A stretch of 64,000 bases of DNA from Paraburkholderia sp. CNPSo 3274 (GCF_024206475.1 NZ_JAMBPR010000031.1:1-64000), one strand, 5' to 3'; shown: positions 7,587 through 17,293, numbered from the stretch's first letter. Notes: generated from the letters alone by a model not told the origin. Made by a program: numbers and translations.

Positions 7587-9338
7587 ATGTCGGATACCAA
7601 ACCCAAACTGCGCTCCCAACAGTGGTTCGGCACCACGGACAAGAACGGCTTCATGTACCGAAGCTGGATGAAGAATCAGGGCATTCCCGATCACGAATTC
7701 GATGGTCGCCCGATCATCGGCATCTGCAACACCTGGTCGGAACTCACGCCCTGCAATGCGCACTTCCGCAAGCTCGCCGAGCACGTGAAGCGCGGCATTT
7801 ATGAAGCGGGCGGCTTCCCGGTCGAGTTCCCGGTGTTCTCGAGCGGCGAATCGAACTTGCGTCCCTCGGCCATGCTCACGCGCAATCTCGCCTCCATGGA
7901 CGTGGAAGAGGCGATTCGCGGCAACCCCATCGACGCCGTCGTGCTGCTGTGCGGCTGCGACAAGACCACGCCCGCGCTGCTGATGGGCGCAGCGAGCGTG
8001 GACGTGCCCGCCATCGTCGTGACCGGCGGCCCGATGCTCAACGGCAAGCACGAAGGCCGTGACATCGGCTCCGGCACGGTGGTGTGGAGGCTGCACGAGG
8101 AGCTGAAGGCGGGCGAGATCAACCTGCACCAGTTCCTGTCGGCCGAAGCGGGCATGTCGCGCTCGGCGGGCACCTGCAACACCATGGGCACCGCCTCGAC
8201 GATGGCCTGCATGGCCGAATCGCTCGGTGTCTCGCTGCCGCACAACGCGGCGATTCCCGCCGTCGACGCGCGCCGCTACGTGCTCGCGCACATGTCGGGC
8301 ATCCGCATCGTGCAGATGGCGCTGGAAGACCTGAAGCTCTCGAAGGTCCTCACGCGTGAAGCGTTCGAGAACGCCATTCGCACGAACGCGGCCATTGGCG
8401 GCTCGACCAACGCCGTGATTCACCTGAAGGCGATTGCCGGCCGCATTGGCGTGGATCTCGAACTGGAAGACTGGCAGCGCATTGGTCGCAACACGCCGAC
8501 CATCGTCGATCTGCAGCCTTCGGGCCGCTTCCTGATGGAAGAGTTCTATTACGCGGGCGGTCTGCCGGCGGTGCTGCGCCGGCTTGGCGAAGCGAACCTC
8601 CTGCCGCATCCCGATGCGCTCACGGTCAACGGCAAGTCCATCTGGGACAACGTGCGCGAAGCGCCCAACTACAACGACGAAGTGATCCGTCCGCTCGACC
8701 AGCCATTGATCGCAGACGGCGGTATCTGTATCCTGCGCGGCAATCTCGCGCCGCGCGGCGCAGTGCTCAAGCCCTCGGCAGCCACGCCCGAGCTGCTCAA
8801 ACATCGTGGCCGCGCCGTGGTGTTCGAAAACTTCGACCACTACAAGGCGACTATCGGCGACGAATCGCTCGACGTGGACAAAGACTCCATCCTCGTGATG
8901 AAGAACTGCGGCCCGCGCGGCTACCCCGGCATGGCCGAGGTCGGCAACATGGGCCTGCCGCCCAAGCTGCTGCGCCAGGGCGTGAAGGACATGGTGCGCA
9001 TTTCCGATGCGCGCATGAGCGGCACGGCTTACGGCACGGTGGTCTTGCACGTTGCGCCCGAAGCGGCGGCGGGTGGCCCGCTGGCGGCGGTGCGCAACGG
9101 CGACTGGATCGAGCTGGACTGCGAATCGGGTCGCCTGCATCTCGATATCAGCGACGAGGAACTCGCGCGCCGCTTGAGCGATGTCGATCCGGCGGCCGCG
9201 CCCGGCGTGGCGGAGCAACTGGGCAAGGGCGGTTATGCACGCCTTTATGTCGATCACGTGCTGCAGGCCGACGAAGGTTGCGACCTCGACTTCCTCGTGG
9301 GCAAGCGCGGGGCGGGGGTGCCGCGGCATTCGCACTGA
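7587..9338 (+). CDS. L-arabonate (sugar-acid) dehydratase, IlvD/Edd family, copy 1
   Basis: An ATG at 7548 is also in frame; 7587 is chosen because it aligns with the second copy in this window and gives 583 residues, the usual length of L-arabonate dehydratases. The three cysteines of the [2Fe-2S] cluster are visible: C56 in CNTWSELTPC, C124 in CGCDKTTPALLMG and C197 in AGTCNTMGTAS. The Mg site and SGTAYGTVVLHV near the C-terminus are also present. The reaction is L-arabonate to 2-keto-3-deoxy-L-arabonate; related sugar acids (D-fuconate, D-galactonate) may also be used. It heads a run of genes for the same pathway. Confidence 0.88.
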   Translation: MSDTKPKLRSQQWFGTTDKNGFMYRSWMKNQGIPDHEFDGRPIIGICNTWSELTPCNAHFRKLAEHVKRGIYEAGGFPVEFPVFSSGESNLRPSAMLTRNLASMDVEEAIRGNPIDAVVLLCGCDKTTPALLMGAASVDVPAIVVTGGPMLNGKHEGRDIGSGTVVWRLHEELKAGEINLHQFLSAEAGMSRSAGTCNTMGTASTMACMAESLGVSLPHNAAIPAVDARRYVLAHMSGIRIVQMALEDLKLSKVLTREAFENAIRTNAAIGGSTNAVIHLKAIAGRIGVDLELEDWQRIGRNTPTIVDLQPSGRFLMEEFYYAGGLPAVLRRLGEANLLPHPDALTVNGKSIWDNVREAPNYNDEVIRPLDQPLIADGGICILRGNLAPRGAVLKPSAATPELLKHRGRAVVFENFDHYKATIGDESLDVDKDSILVMKNCGPRGYPGMAEVGNMGLPPKLLRQGVKDMVRISDARMSGTAYGTVVLHVAPEAAAGGPLAAVRNGDWIELDCESGRLHLDISDEELARRLSDVDPAAAPGVAEQLGKGGYARLYVDHVLQADEGCDLDFLVGKRGAGVPRHSH

Positions 9339-9430
9339 GCGTTTGATGCTTTGAGTCGGGGCGCGCCGGCGCCCTGAGCGCGCGACGGCAACGAAGGGCG
9401 CGCGCCGGTGAAAAGAAATATGGAGACACG

Positions 9431-10798
9431 ATGACGAACCCGCAGGTGCTGCAAACCGAGAGCCTCGCGTCTGACGCGAGCCTCGGCAACGAGGAAAGAC
9501 ACATCGTCGGCCATATCGCGCGCCGGCTTCTGCCTTTTCTCGCGCTGATCTATGTGGTGGCGTACGTCGATCGCACCGTGGTCGGCTTCGCGAAGCTGCA
9601 CATGAACGCGGCCGTGGGCCTTTCCGACGCCGCCTACGGCCTGGGCGCCGGCCTCTTCTTCATCGGTTATTTCCTCTGCGAAGTGCCGAGCAATCTCGCG
9701 CTCGCGCGCTTCGGCGCGCGCGTGTGGTTCGCGCGTATCCTCTTCACATGGGGCGTGATCACGATGCTGATGGCGCTCGTGAGCGGCCCGAAGAGCTTCT
9801 ATGCGTTGCGCTTTCTGCTGGGCGCGGCGGAGGCCGGGCTCTATCCCGGCATTCTGTATTTCCTCACGCAGTGGTTTCCCATGCGCCACCGCGCGCGCGT
9901 GATCGGCCTGCTCGTGCTCGCGCAGCCCATCGCCGGCATCGTCACCGGGCCGATTGCGGGCGCGCTGCTCGAAACGCACGGCTTTTTCGGCCTGTCGAAC
10001 TGGCAGACGCTCTTCGTCGTGAGCGGCCTGCCCGCCGTGCTGCTGTGCATTCCCACGCTGCGTCTCTTGCCCGAATCGCCCGCGCACGCGCGCTGGCTCG
10101 ACGACACCGAGCGCCGCTGGATCGAGCGCGAACTCGCCGCCGACCAGCGCGCCTACAAGCTCGACACGCATCGCAGCCCGTTCAGCGCGCTCAAGGATCG
10201 CCGCGTGCTGCTGCTTGCGCTGCTGTTCCTGCCGTTTCCGCTGTGCATCTATGGTTTATCGCTCTGGTTGCCTACCATTATCAAGGCGTTCGGCGTGAGC
10301 GATTCCACGGCGGGCCTGCTTTCCGCGGTGCCGTATCTGTTCGCGGTGGTGGGCTTGCTGATCGTGCCGCGCCATTCGGACAAGCATCGTGAACGCTACG
10401 GCCACATCGTCGTGGTCTCGGGCGTCGCGGCGCTGACGATGGCCGCGAGCGCGTGGTTCCACGCGCCGGCGCTGCAACTGCTGTTCATCTGCCTGACCGC
10501 TTTTTCGATCTACTCGATTCAGGCCGTGGTCTGGGCGCTGCCCGGCGAGTTCCTCACCGGCGCGAGCGCGGCCGTGGGGATCGCGACGATCAACTCGCTC
10601 GCGAATCTCGGCGGCTATCTCGGCCCCTATGGCATCGGGCTCATCAAGGACGCGACGGGCAGCCTGGCGGCCGGGCTTTACTTTCTCGCGGCCACGCTGG
10701 TGTTCGCGGTGCTCGTGACGTTCGCCGTGCGCGCGGTGCTGCGCACGCCGTCGAGCGCGGCGGCCGCACCACTGGACAAGGTGGCAAGCGAATCGTGA
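9431..10798 (+). CDS. MFS transporter, anion:cation symporter (ACS) family
   Basis: 455 residues, start ATG 9431 with GGAGA just upstream. About twelve membrane segments can be read, beginning with RRLLPFLALIYVVAYVDRTVVGFAKLHM. That segment plus GLGAGLFFIGYFLCEVPSNL and GARVWFARILFTWGVIT are hallmarks of the ACS family (tartrate, hexuronate, galactonate carriers). The central loop separates the two six-helix halves. Lying between an aldonate dehydratase and a ketodeoxy-aldonate dehydratase, it most likely imports a sugar acid such as L-arabonate or D-galactonate (inference). Its start is 92 bases after the dehydratase stop. Confidence 0.85.
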   Translation: MTNPQVLQTESLASDASLGNEERHIVGHIARRLLPFLALIYVVAYVDRTVVGFAKLHMNAAVGLSDAAYGLGAGLFFIGYFLCEVPSNLALARFGARVWFARILFTWGVITMLMALVSGPKSFYALRFLLGAAEAGLYPGILYFLTQWFPMRHRARVIGLLVLAQPIAGIVTGPIAGALLETHGFFGLSNWQTLFVVSGLPAVLLCIPTLRLLPESPAHARWLDDTERRWIERELAADQRAYKLDTHRSPFSALKDRRVLLLALLFLPFPLCIYGLSLWLPTIIKAFGVSDSTAGLLSAVPYLFAVVGLLIVPRHSDKHRERYGHIVVVSGVAALTMAASAWFHAPALQLLFICLTAFSIYSIQAVVWALPGEFLTGASAAVGIATINSLANLGGYLGPYGIGLIKDATGSLAAGLYFLAATLVFAVLVTFAVRAVLRTPSSAAAAPLDKVASES

Positions 10799-10838
10799 AG
10801 GCGCGGCCTGACACCCTTTCTCAAGCAGGACAGAAGAC

Positions 10839-11768
10839 ATGACTACCAGCCGTATGCCCCGCTACCGGGGCATTTTCCCCGTCGTGCCGACCACGTTCAC
10901 CGAAACGGGCGAACTGGATCTGGCAAGCCAGAAGCGCGCCGTCGATTTCATGATCGACGCGGGCTCGGACGGCCTGTGCATACTCGCGAACTTCTCGGAG
11001 CAGTTCTCGCTCTCCGACGACGAGCGCGAACTCATCACGCGCACCGTGCTCGAGCACGTGGCGGGCCGCGTGCCCGTGATCGTGACGACCACGCACTACG
11101 GCACGTCTATTGCCGCCGCGCGCAGCAAGCGCGCGCAGGAGCAGGGCGCGGCGATGGTGATGCTCATGCCGCCGTATCACGGCGCGACCTTCCGCGTGCC
11201 CGAGCAGCAGATTTACGACTTCTACGCGCGCGTGTCCGACGCGATCGACATTCCGATCATGATCCAGGACGCGCCCGCGAGCGGCACGGTGCTCTCCGCC
11301 GCGTTCCTCGCGCGCATGGCCCGCGAGATCGAGCAGGTCTCGTACTTCAAGATCGAAACGCCGGGCGCGGCGAACAAGCTGCGTGAGCTGATCAAGCTGG
11401 CAGGCGAGGCAGTAGAAGGCCCGTGGGACGGCGAAGAAGCCATCACCTTGCTCGCGGACCTGAACGCCGGCGCGACCGGCTCGATGACGGGCGGCGGCTT
11501 CCCGGACGGGATTCGCCCGATTATCGAAGCCCACCGCGAAGGCCGTACCGACGACGCATTCGCGCTTTACCAGAAGTGGCTGCCGCTCATCAATCACGAA
11601 AATCGCCAGGCGGGCTTGCTCGCCTGCAAGTCGCTGATGAAGGAGGGCGGCGTGATCGAGTGCGAACTGCCGCGCCACCCGCTGCCCGCGATGAATCCCG
11701 CGACGCGCGCCGAGCTGATCGACATTGCGCGCCGCCTCGATCCGCTCGTGCTGCGCTGGGGTAAATAA
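10839..11768 (+). CDS. araD: 2-keto-3-deoxy-L-arabonate dehydratase (DapA/NAL superfamily)
   Basis: 309 residues, AGGA upstream of ATG 10839. It has the TIM-barrel fold of the dihydrodipicolinate synthase family, with the Schiff-base lysine in VSYFKIETPG (K171) and a GFPDGIRPIIEAHREG region as in L-KDA dehydratases. The length equals that known for the Azospirillum enzyme (EC 4.2.1.43), which converts 2-keto-3-deoxy-L-arabonate to alpha-ketoglutarate semialdehyde. The symbol follows the Azospirillum naming, not E. coli AraD (the epimerase). Context, with an arabonate dehydratase upstream and an arabinose dehydrogenase downstream, supports the call over a D-galactarate-type enzyme. Confidence 0.85.
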   Translation: MTTSRMPRYRGIFPVVPTTFTETGELDLASQKRAVDFMIDAGSDGLCILANFSEQFSLSDDERELITRTVLEHVAGRVPVIVTTTHYGTSIAAARSKRAQEQGAAMVMLMPPYHGATFRVPEQQIYDFYARVSDAIDIPIMIQDAPASGTVLSAAFLARMAREIEQVSYFKIETPGAANKLRELIKLAGEAVEGPWDGEEAITLLADLNAGATGSMTGGGFPDGIRPIIEAHREGRTDDAFALYQKWLPLINHENRQAGLLACKSLMKEGGVIECELPRHPLPAMNPATRAELIDIARRLDPLVLRWGK

Positions 11769-11824
11769 ATCATTCGTCATCCAGAATAAAGAATCTCCCT
11801 GAACAGAAGGGGCGGAGATACGTC

Positions 11825-12754
11825 ATGAAAGCGTCCTATACGTTGGGTATCGTCGGCGTCGGCAAGATTGCGCGCGACCAGCATCTGCCCGCCATCGCGG
11901 GCAATCCGGGCTTCGAACTCGTCGCGAGCGCGAGCCGCAACGCGCAGGTGGAGAACGTGCGCAACTACAAGGACCTCGGTGCGCTGCTGGCCGCCGAGTC
12001 CGATCTCGACGCCGTCTCGCTGTGCGCGCCGCCGCAAGTGCGTTACGCGCAGGCGCGCGCCGCGCTCGAAGCGGGCAAGCACGTGATGCTGGAAAAGCCG
12101 CCTGGCGCGAGCGTGAGCGAAGTCGAGGCGCTGCGCGAACTCGCGCAAAAGCGCGGGCGCACGCTGTTCACCACGTGGCATTCGCGCTGCGCGAGCGCCG
12201 TGGAACCCGCGCGCGCGTGGCTCGCTGAGCGCACCATTCGCGCCGTGCACGTGCGCTGGAAGGAAGACGTGCGCCGCTGGCATCCGGGCCAGCAGTGGAT
12301 CTGGGAACCGGGCGGCCTCGGCGTGTTCGATCCGGGCATCAACGCGCTTTCCATCGTCACGCGCATCCTGCCGCGCGAAGTGCTGCTGCAGGGCGCGACG
12401 CTGCACGTGCCGGGCGACTGCGCAACGCCAATCGCCGCGGAGCTCGACTGCATCGACACCGACGGCGTGCCCGTGCGCGCCGAGTTCGACTGGCGCCACG
12501 GTCCGGTCGAACAATGGGAAATCGATGTGGAAACCACGGATGGGCTGCTCTCGATTGCGGAAGGCGGCAAGCGCCTCGCGATTGCGGGCGAGCCGGTCGC
12601 GCTCGACGCGGAAAGGGAATATTCGGCGCTCTATGAGCGCTTTCACTGGTTGATCGCCCACGGCACCGACGACGTGGACGTGCGCCCGCTGCGCCTCGTG
12701 GCGGACGCATTCCTGCTCGGCAGACACGTCGAAGTCGAGGCCTTCGGCCATTAA
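11825..12754 (+). CDS. L-arabinose / D-galactose 1-dehydrogenase, Gfo/Idh/MocA family
   Basis: 309 residues, GGAG 12 bases before the ATG. The N-terminal Rossmann motif GIVGVGKIARDQH (8-20) binds NAD(P). MLEKPPGAS (about 88-96, K91) is the catalytic EKP segment of the family, and WEPGGLGVFDPGINALSI is the active-site stretch seen in L-arabinose 1-dehydrogenases of Azospirillum type, which have the same length. It oxidises L-arabinose (and often D-galactose) to the 1,4-lactone. No lactonase is visible in the window, so ring opening is either spontaneous or encoded elsewhere. Confidence 0.85.
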   Translation: MKASYTLGIVGVGKIARDQHLPAIAGNPGFELVASASRNAQVENVRNYKDLGALLAAESDLDAVSLCAPPQVRYAQARAALEAGKHVMLEKPPGASVSEVEALRELAQKRGRTLFTTWHSRCASAVEPARAWLAERTIRAVHVRWKEDVRRWHPGQQWIWEPGGLGVFDPGINALSIVTRILPREVLLQGATLHVPGDCATPIAAELDCIDTDGVPVRAEFDWRHGPVEQWEIDVETTDGLLSIAEGGKRLAIAGEPVALDAEREYSALYERFHWLIAHGTDDVDVRPLRLVADAFLLGRHVEVEAFGH

Positions 12755-12812
12755 AGGCGCTTACTTCAAGCATGACACACACGTAGCAAACCACACCTGA
12801 GGAGACAGAAGC

Positions 12813-13817
12813 ATGACCAGCAAGATCCGCCGTTTGACCCTTCGTGCCGCATTCGCGGCGATGTGCATCGCTCCGCTCGGCATGAACGTGGCGGCGCACG
12901 CCGACTCGCCCGTGAAGATCGGCTTCCTCGTGAAGATGCCGGAACAGGCATGGTTCATCAACGAGCAGAAGGCCGCCACGGCGCTCGGCCAGAAGGAGAG
13001 CTTCTCGGTGGTGAACATCGGCACGCCGGACGGCGAGAAGGTGCTCGCCGCTATCGACAACCTCGGCGCGCAAGGCGCACAGGGCTTTGTGATCTGCGCA
13101 CCCGACGTGCGTCTCGGACCGGCAATTCAGGCGCGCGCCAAGCGCTACAACATGAAGTTCGTGACGGTGGACGACCAGCTCGTCGACTCGTCGGGCAAGC
13201 CGCTCGGCAACGTGCCGCACCTTGGCATGTCGGCGTTGAAGATCGGCAATCAGGTCGGCCAGGCGATCACCGACGAAATGAAGCGCCGCGGCTGGAAGCC
13301 GGAAGAAGTGGGCGCGCTTCGTATCACCGACTATGAACTGCCCACGGCGAAGCTGCGCACGGATGGCGCGACGCAATCGCTCCTGGCTGGCGGCTTCAAG
13401 AAGGAAAATATCTTCGACGCCCCGCAAAAGACCACCGACGACGAAGGCGGCTTCAATGCGGCATCGCCGGTGCTCGCACAGCATCCGAACATCAAGAAGT
13501 GGGTGGTGTTCGCGCTCAATGAAGAAAGCGTGCTGGGCGCCGTGCGCGCGACCGAACAGCTGCACATCCCTTCGGCTGACGTGATCGGCGTGGGCATCAA
13601 CGGCGCAGGCGAAGCGTTCGCCGAGTTCCAGAAGAAGCAGCCTACGGGCTTCTACGGCACGATCGCCGTGAGCTCGACGAACCACGGCAAGGAAAGCGCC
13701 GAGAACCTCGTCGAGTGGATTCGCGACGGCAAGCAGCCCGCCGCCGACACGCAGACCACTGGCAAGCTGATGACGCGCGACAACTGGACGGCCGTGCGCA
13801 GCGAGCTGGGCATCTAA
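12813..13817 (+). CDS. araF: L-arabinose ABC transporter, periplasmic binding protein
   Basis: 334 residues with a Sec signal peptide ending near VAAHA-DSP (residue 30); GAGGAGA precedes ATG 12813. The mature part starts VKIGFLVKMPEQAWFINEQ and carries DYELPTAKLRTDGA and VVFALNEESVLGAVRA. This is the AraF pattern, distinct from RbsB or XylF. Length agrees with E. coli AraF. It begins the importer block and is followed at 44 bases by araG. Confidence 0.92.
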   Translation: MTSKIRRLTLRAAFAAMCIAPLGMNVAAHADSPVKIGFLVKMPEQAWFINEQKAATALGQKESFSVVNIGTPDGEKVLAAIDNLGAQGAQGFVICAPDVRLGPAIQARAKRYNMKFVTVDDQLVDSSGKPLGNVPHLGMSALKIGNQVGQAITDEMKRRGWKPEEVGALRITDYELPTAKLRTDGATQSLLAGGFKKENIFDAPQKTTDDEGGFNAASPVLAQHPNIKKWVVFALNEESVLGAVRATEQLHIPSADVIGVGINGAGEAFAEFQKKQPTGFYGTIAVSSTNHGKESAENLVEWIRDGKQPAADTQTTGKLMTRDNWTAVRSELGI

Positions 13818-13861
13818 GGACTGCGTAGAAAGATCGAGGCGACGGATAGGGCAGGGATGCA

Positions 13862-15412
13862 ATGACTGAAACGATGACTGATGCGAACGCGCAAGCGAAC
13901 GCGGTGAAGAGCGCTCAACAGGGGAATCGCGCGTATCTGGAGCTCGACGGTATTACCGTGAGCTTCCCGGGCGTGCGCGCGCTCGACCGCGTGGCGCTGG
14001 AAGTGCGTGCCGGCGAAGTGCACGGTTTGATGGGCGAGAACGGCGCGGGTAAGTCCACGCTGCTCAAGGTGCTCTCGGGCGTGAACCAGCCGCAGGAAGG
14101 CACACTCAGGCTGAATGGCGTGGAGCACCGCTTCACGACCACGAAAGCGGCGCTCGAAGCGGGTATCGCGATCATCTATCAGGAACTGCATCTCGTGCCC
14201 GAGCTGACGGTGGCGGAAAACCTGATGCTCGGGCAGTTGCCCAACCGTCTCGGCGTGCTCGACGAAGGCACGCTCGTCAAGCGCGCGATGGATGAACTCG
14301 AGCGGCTTGGCGAGCGCATCGATCCGCGCACGCCGGTGAAGAATCTCTCCATCGGCCAGCGCCAGATGATCGAAATCGGCAAGGCGCTCATGCGCGACGC
14401 GCGCGTGATCGCCTTCGACGAACCGACCAGTTCGCTCTCGGCGCGCGAGACGGAGAACCTCTTTCGCATCATCAACGCGCTGCGTGCGGATGGCCGTGCG
14501 ATCATCTACGTCACGCACCGCATGGACGAGGTCTATGAGCTCTGCGACCGCGTGACGGTGTTCCGCGACGGCAAGCGCATTGAAACGTTCGATTCGGTGG
14601 CCGATCTCGACCGCAATCGCCTGATTGGGGCGATGGTGGGCCGCTCGATCGAGGACGTGTACGGCTATCGTGCGCGCAAAGCGGGAGGCGTGCTGCTCGA
14701 AGCGAAGGGCCTGCTAGGTCCTGGGCTGGCCGAGCCGGTCTCGTTCGCGGCGCGGCGCGGCGAGATCGTCGGCTTCTTCGGGCTCGTGGGCGCGGGGCGC
14801 TCGGAACTCATGAAGCTGATTTACGGCGCGACGCGCGCAAGCGCGGGTCACGTCGAACTCGACGGCAAGCGCGTGAACTTCGCAAGCCCTCGCGACGCCG
14901 TGCGCGCGGGCCTCGCGCTATGTCCCGAGGACCGCAAGCAGGAAGGCATCGTCGCGATCGCCTCGGTGGCCGACAACCTCAACATCAGCGCGCGCCGTCA
15001 CTTCAGCCCCGCGCGCTTCCTGCTCGACGCGCGGCGCGAGCGCGATCTCGCGCAGGACTACATCAAGAAACTCGCGATCAAGACGCGCAACGGCGACACG
15101 GCCATCGGCACGCTTTCGGGCGGCAACCAGCAGAAGGTGATTCTTTCTCGCTGGCTCGCAGAGCGTATCGAAGTGTTCCTGATGGACGAGCCCACGCGCG
15201 GCATCGACGTGGGCGCGCGCGCCGAAATCTACAACCTGCTGTACGAGCTCGCGGAAGCGGGCAAGACCGTGATCATGGTGTCGAGCGATCTGGCCGAGGT
15301 GATCGGCGTGTCGGACCGCATCATCGTCATGCGCGAAGGCCGGATTGCGGGCAGCCTGCCGAAGGCCGAAGCCTCGCCCGACGAACTGATCAAGATGGCG
15401 CTGCCGCGCTAA
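13862..15412 (+). CDS. araG: L-arabinose ABC transporter, ATP-binding protein
   Basis: 516 residues with two ABC domains, as in CUT2 importers. The first half has Walker A GENGAGKST, signature LSIGQRQ and Walker B VIAFDEPTSSLS. The second half has the degenerate P-loop GLVGAGRSE, signature LSGGNQQK and VFLMDEPTRGID. A 20-residue N-terminal extension precedes the first domain. It energises AraFH at the inner membrane. AGGG lies upstream of the ATG, and a second ATG is 4 codons downstream. Confidence 0.92.
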   Translation: MTETMTDANAQANAVKSAQQGNRAYLELDGITVSFPGVRALDRVALEVRAGEVHGLMGENGAGKSTLLKVLSGVNQPQEGTLRLNGVEHRFTTTKAALEAGIAIIYQELHLVPELTVAENLMLGQLPNRLGVLDEGTLVKRAMDELERLGERIDPRTPVKNLSIGQRQMIEIGKALMRDARVIAFDEPTSSLSARETENLFRIINALRADGRAIIYVTHRMDEVYELCDRVTVFRDGKRIETFDSVADLDRNRLIGAMVGRSIEDVYGYRARKAGGVLLEAKGLLGPGLAEPVSFAARRGEIVGFFGLVGAGRSELMKLIYGATRASAGHVELDGKRVNFASPRDAVRAGLALCPEDRKQEGIVAIASVADNLNISARRHFSPARFLLDARRERDLAQDYIKKLAIKTRNGDTAIGTLSGGNQQKVILSRWLAERIEVFLMDEPTRGIDVGARAEIYNLLYELAEAGKTVIMVSSDLAEVIGVSDRIIVMREGRIAGSLPKAEASPDELIKMALPR

Positions 15413-15493
15413 AGCCTGATTTTTGCCTTGCCGGTCGCGTCTGCGGCGAACTGAAGCCGCGCAGCACGACCGATCCGAAACGATGAACCAGAA

Positions 15494-16504
15494 ATGAGTG
15501 AAGCCATGCAGCCACAGGGCACGCCTACCGTCAACGAAGCCGCCGCGCCCATTACCCCTCAGCGCGCGCGGGCCTGGGACATGATCAACAAATCGGGCAT
15601 CGCGGTGGTGTTCGTGGTGCTGTTCGCGGTGCTATCCGCAACGGTGCCCGACTTCCTCACGACCCGCAACATTCAGGGCCTGCTGCTCTCCGTCACGCTG
15701 ATCGGCTCGATCGCCGTCACGATGATGTTCGTGCTCGCGCTCGGCGAAGTCGATCTTTCGGTCGCCTCGATCGTGGCGTTTTCGGGCGTGGTGGCCTCCA
15801 CGGTCATCACGCAGTCGCATAGCGTGCTGCTGGGCATTGCGGCGGGCGTGCTCGCGGGCGGCGCGGTGGGGCTCGTGAACGGCGTGCTGATCGCGCGCTT
15901 CAAGATCAACTCGCTGATCGCCACGCTCGCGATGATGGAAGCGGTGCGCGGCCTCGCGTTCCTCACCTCGAACGGCGACGCCGTGATGATCTCCGAAGAG
16001 CGCTTCTTCGATCTGGGCGGCGGCTCGTTCCTCGGCATTTCGTTCCCGATCTGGAGCAACATCATCGGCTTCGTGGTGTTCGGCTTCCTGCTCAAGAAAA
16101 CCGTGTTCGGCAAGAACGTGCTCGCGGTGGGCGGCAACAGCGAAGCGGCGCGCCTGGCAGGCCTGCCGGTCACGCGCATCAAGATCACGGTGTTCGTGCT
16201 GCAAGGGCTCATTACGGGCTTCGCGGGCGTGATGCTCGCCTCGCGCATGAGTCTCGGCGACCCGAAGACTTCGGTGGGTCTCGAACTCGGCGTGATCTCG
16301 GCTTGCGTGCTGGGCGGCGTGTCGCTCACGGGCGGCGTGGCGACGATCTCGGGCGTGCTGGTGGGCGTGCTCATCATGGGCTCGGTGCAAGACGCCATGA
16401 GCCTCATGAACGTACCGACGTTCTATCAGTACCTGATTCGCGGCGGCATTCTGCTGCTCGCGGTGCTGTTCGACCAGTACCGGCGCAGCAAGCGGGCGGT
16501 GTGA
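15494..16504 (+). CDS. araH: L-arabinose ABC transporter, permease
   Basis: 336 residues; hydrophobic throughout after a polar N-terminus of about 30 residues. Typical CUT2 permease segments are FVLALGEVDLSVASIVAFSGVVAS, LIATLAMMEAVRGLAF, GVISACVLGGVSLTGGVATISG and a C-terminal YLIRGGILLLAVLFDQYRR. It follows araG by 81 bases and ends the plus-strand block before a stem-loop. Confidence 0.92.
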   Translation: MSEAMQPQGTPTVNEAAAPITPQRARAWDMINKSGIAVVFVVLFAVLSATVPDFLTTRNIQGLLLSVTLIGSIAVTMMFVLALGEVDLSVASIVAFSGVVASTVITQSHSVLLGIAAGVLAGGAVGLVNGVLIARFKINSLIATLAMMEAVRGLAFLTSNGDAVMISEERFFDLGGGSFLGISFPIWSNIIGFVVFGFLLKKTVFGKNVLAVGGNSEAARLAGLPVTRIKITVFVLQGLITGFAGVMLASRMSLGDPKTSVGLELGVISACVLGGVSLTGGVATISGVLVGVLIMGSVQDAMSLMNVPTFYQYLIRGGILLLAVLFDQYRRSKRAV

Positions 16505-16521
16505 GGGAAGCGCACGTCGAT

Positions 16522-16538
16522 GGGCCGCAATGCGGCCC
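16522..16538. terminator. Stem-loop between convergent araH and the GntR gene
   Basis: A perfect 7-bp stem GGGCCGC / GCGGCCC (16522-16528, 16532-16538) with an AAT loop lies 17 bases after the araH stop. There is no long U tract, so it may act as a bidirectional weak terminator or mRNA 3' stabiliser. Confidence 0.5.
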
Positions 16539-16567
16539 TGGCGCGGCGGCGCTTCAGCCTGCGGACC

Positions 16568-17293
16568 TCAAGTCTCCAGCCCCGCCCCGCCCAGAATCGA
16601 ATTGGCGTCGGCGCGCGCATTGTCGAGCTGCACGACGCTCGCTTGCCGAGCCGCGAGCGCATCGCCGTGCTCGATCGCCGTGAGAATCGCCTTGTGGCGC
16701 GGCAACGAAAGCGCATGCGTGTTGGGATGGCGGCTCGTGAGCTTGATCGACTCGGAAAGCGCGAGCGAGAGCATGTTGCCGATGTACGCCAGCATGTTGT
16801 TATGCGTGGCCGCCATGATCGCGCGGTGGAATTCCAGATCGGGCTCGAGCAGGTCGGCGGCGGTTTGCGCCTGTTCCATGCGCGCGTAGGCGGCGATAAT
16901 GCGGGCGCGGTCTTCGTCGGTCGCTGAAATCGCGGCGAGCGCCGCGGCGGCGGGTTCGATGATCTGCCGCACGGTCATGAGCGAGCGGAAGAACTCGCCT
17001 TCGGGAATGCTGTTGACGGTCCAGTACAGCACGTCGGGGTCGAGCATGTGCCATTCTTCGCGCGGTCGCACGACACTGCCCACGCGCGGCTTCGAGACCA
17101 CAAGACCCTTGGCGACCAGCACGCGCGTGGCCTCGCGCAGCACGGGGCGGCTTACGCCGTAGGTTTCGCACAGGGTGGGTTCGGCGGGCAGGCGCTGCCC
17201 AGGGGCGAGCGTGCCGCCCACGATCTGCATGCCTAGCTCCTGCACGATGCGCGCGTGCATGCTCTTGCGTTTCTCTAGATTGCGGTAATCCAT
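16568..17293 (-). CDS. GntR/FadR-family regulator (FCD domain)
   Basis: 241 residues. The N-terminal winged helix has EPTLCETYGVSRPVLREATRVL and LVVSKPRVGSVV, and the C-terminal FCD domain has VRQIIEPAAAALAA with LEFHRAIMAATHNNML supplying metal or ligand residues. Members of this subgroup control sugar-acid and sugar operons (for example DgoR and UxuR types). It is the last gene of a minus-strand run (binding protein, permease, ATPase, this gene) with only 54 bases before it, so it is probably cotranscribed. Candidate operators with a GTATAC core lie before its own operon and before the ytfQ-type operon. The start at 17293 has a weak ribosome site. Confidence 0.85.
   Translation of the reverse strand: MDYRNLEKRKSMHARIVQELGMQIVGGTLAPGQRLPAEPTLCETYGVSRPVLREATRVLVAKGLVVSKPRVGSVVRPREEWHMLDPDVLYWTVNSIPEGEFFRSLMTVRQIIEPAAAALAAISATDEDRARIIAAYARMEQAQTAADLLEPDLEFHRAIMAATHNNMLAYIGNMLSLALSESIKLTSRHPNTHALSLPRHKAILTAIEHGDALAARQASVVQLDNARADANSILGGAGLET

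Noticed and set aside
7455..9335. 626-codon minus-strand frame opposite dehydratase copy 1
   Set aside because: Arg/His/Ala-rich shadow of the IlvD/Edd gene.
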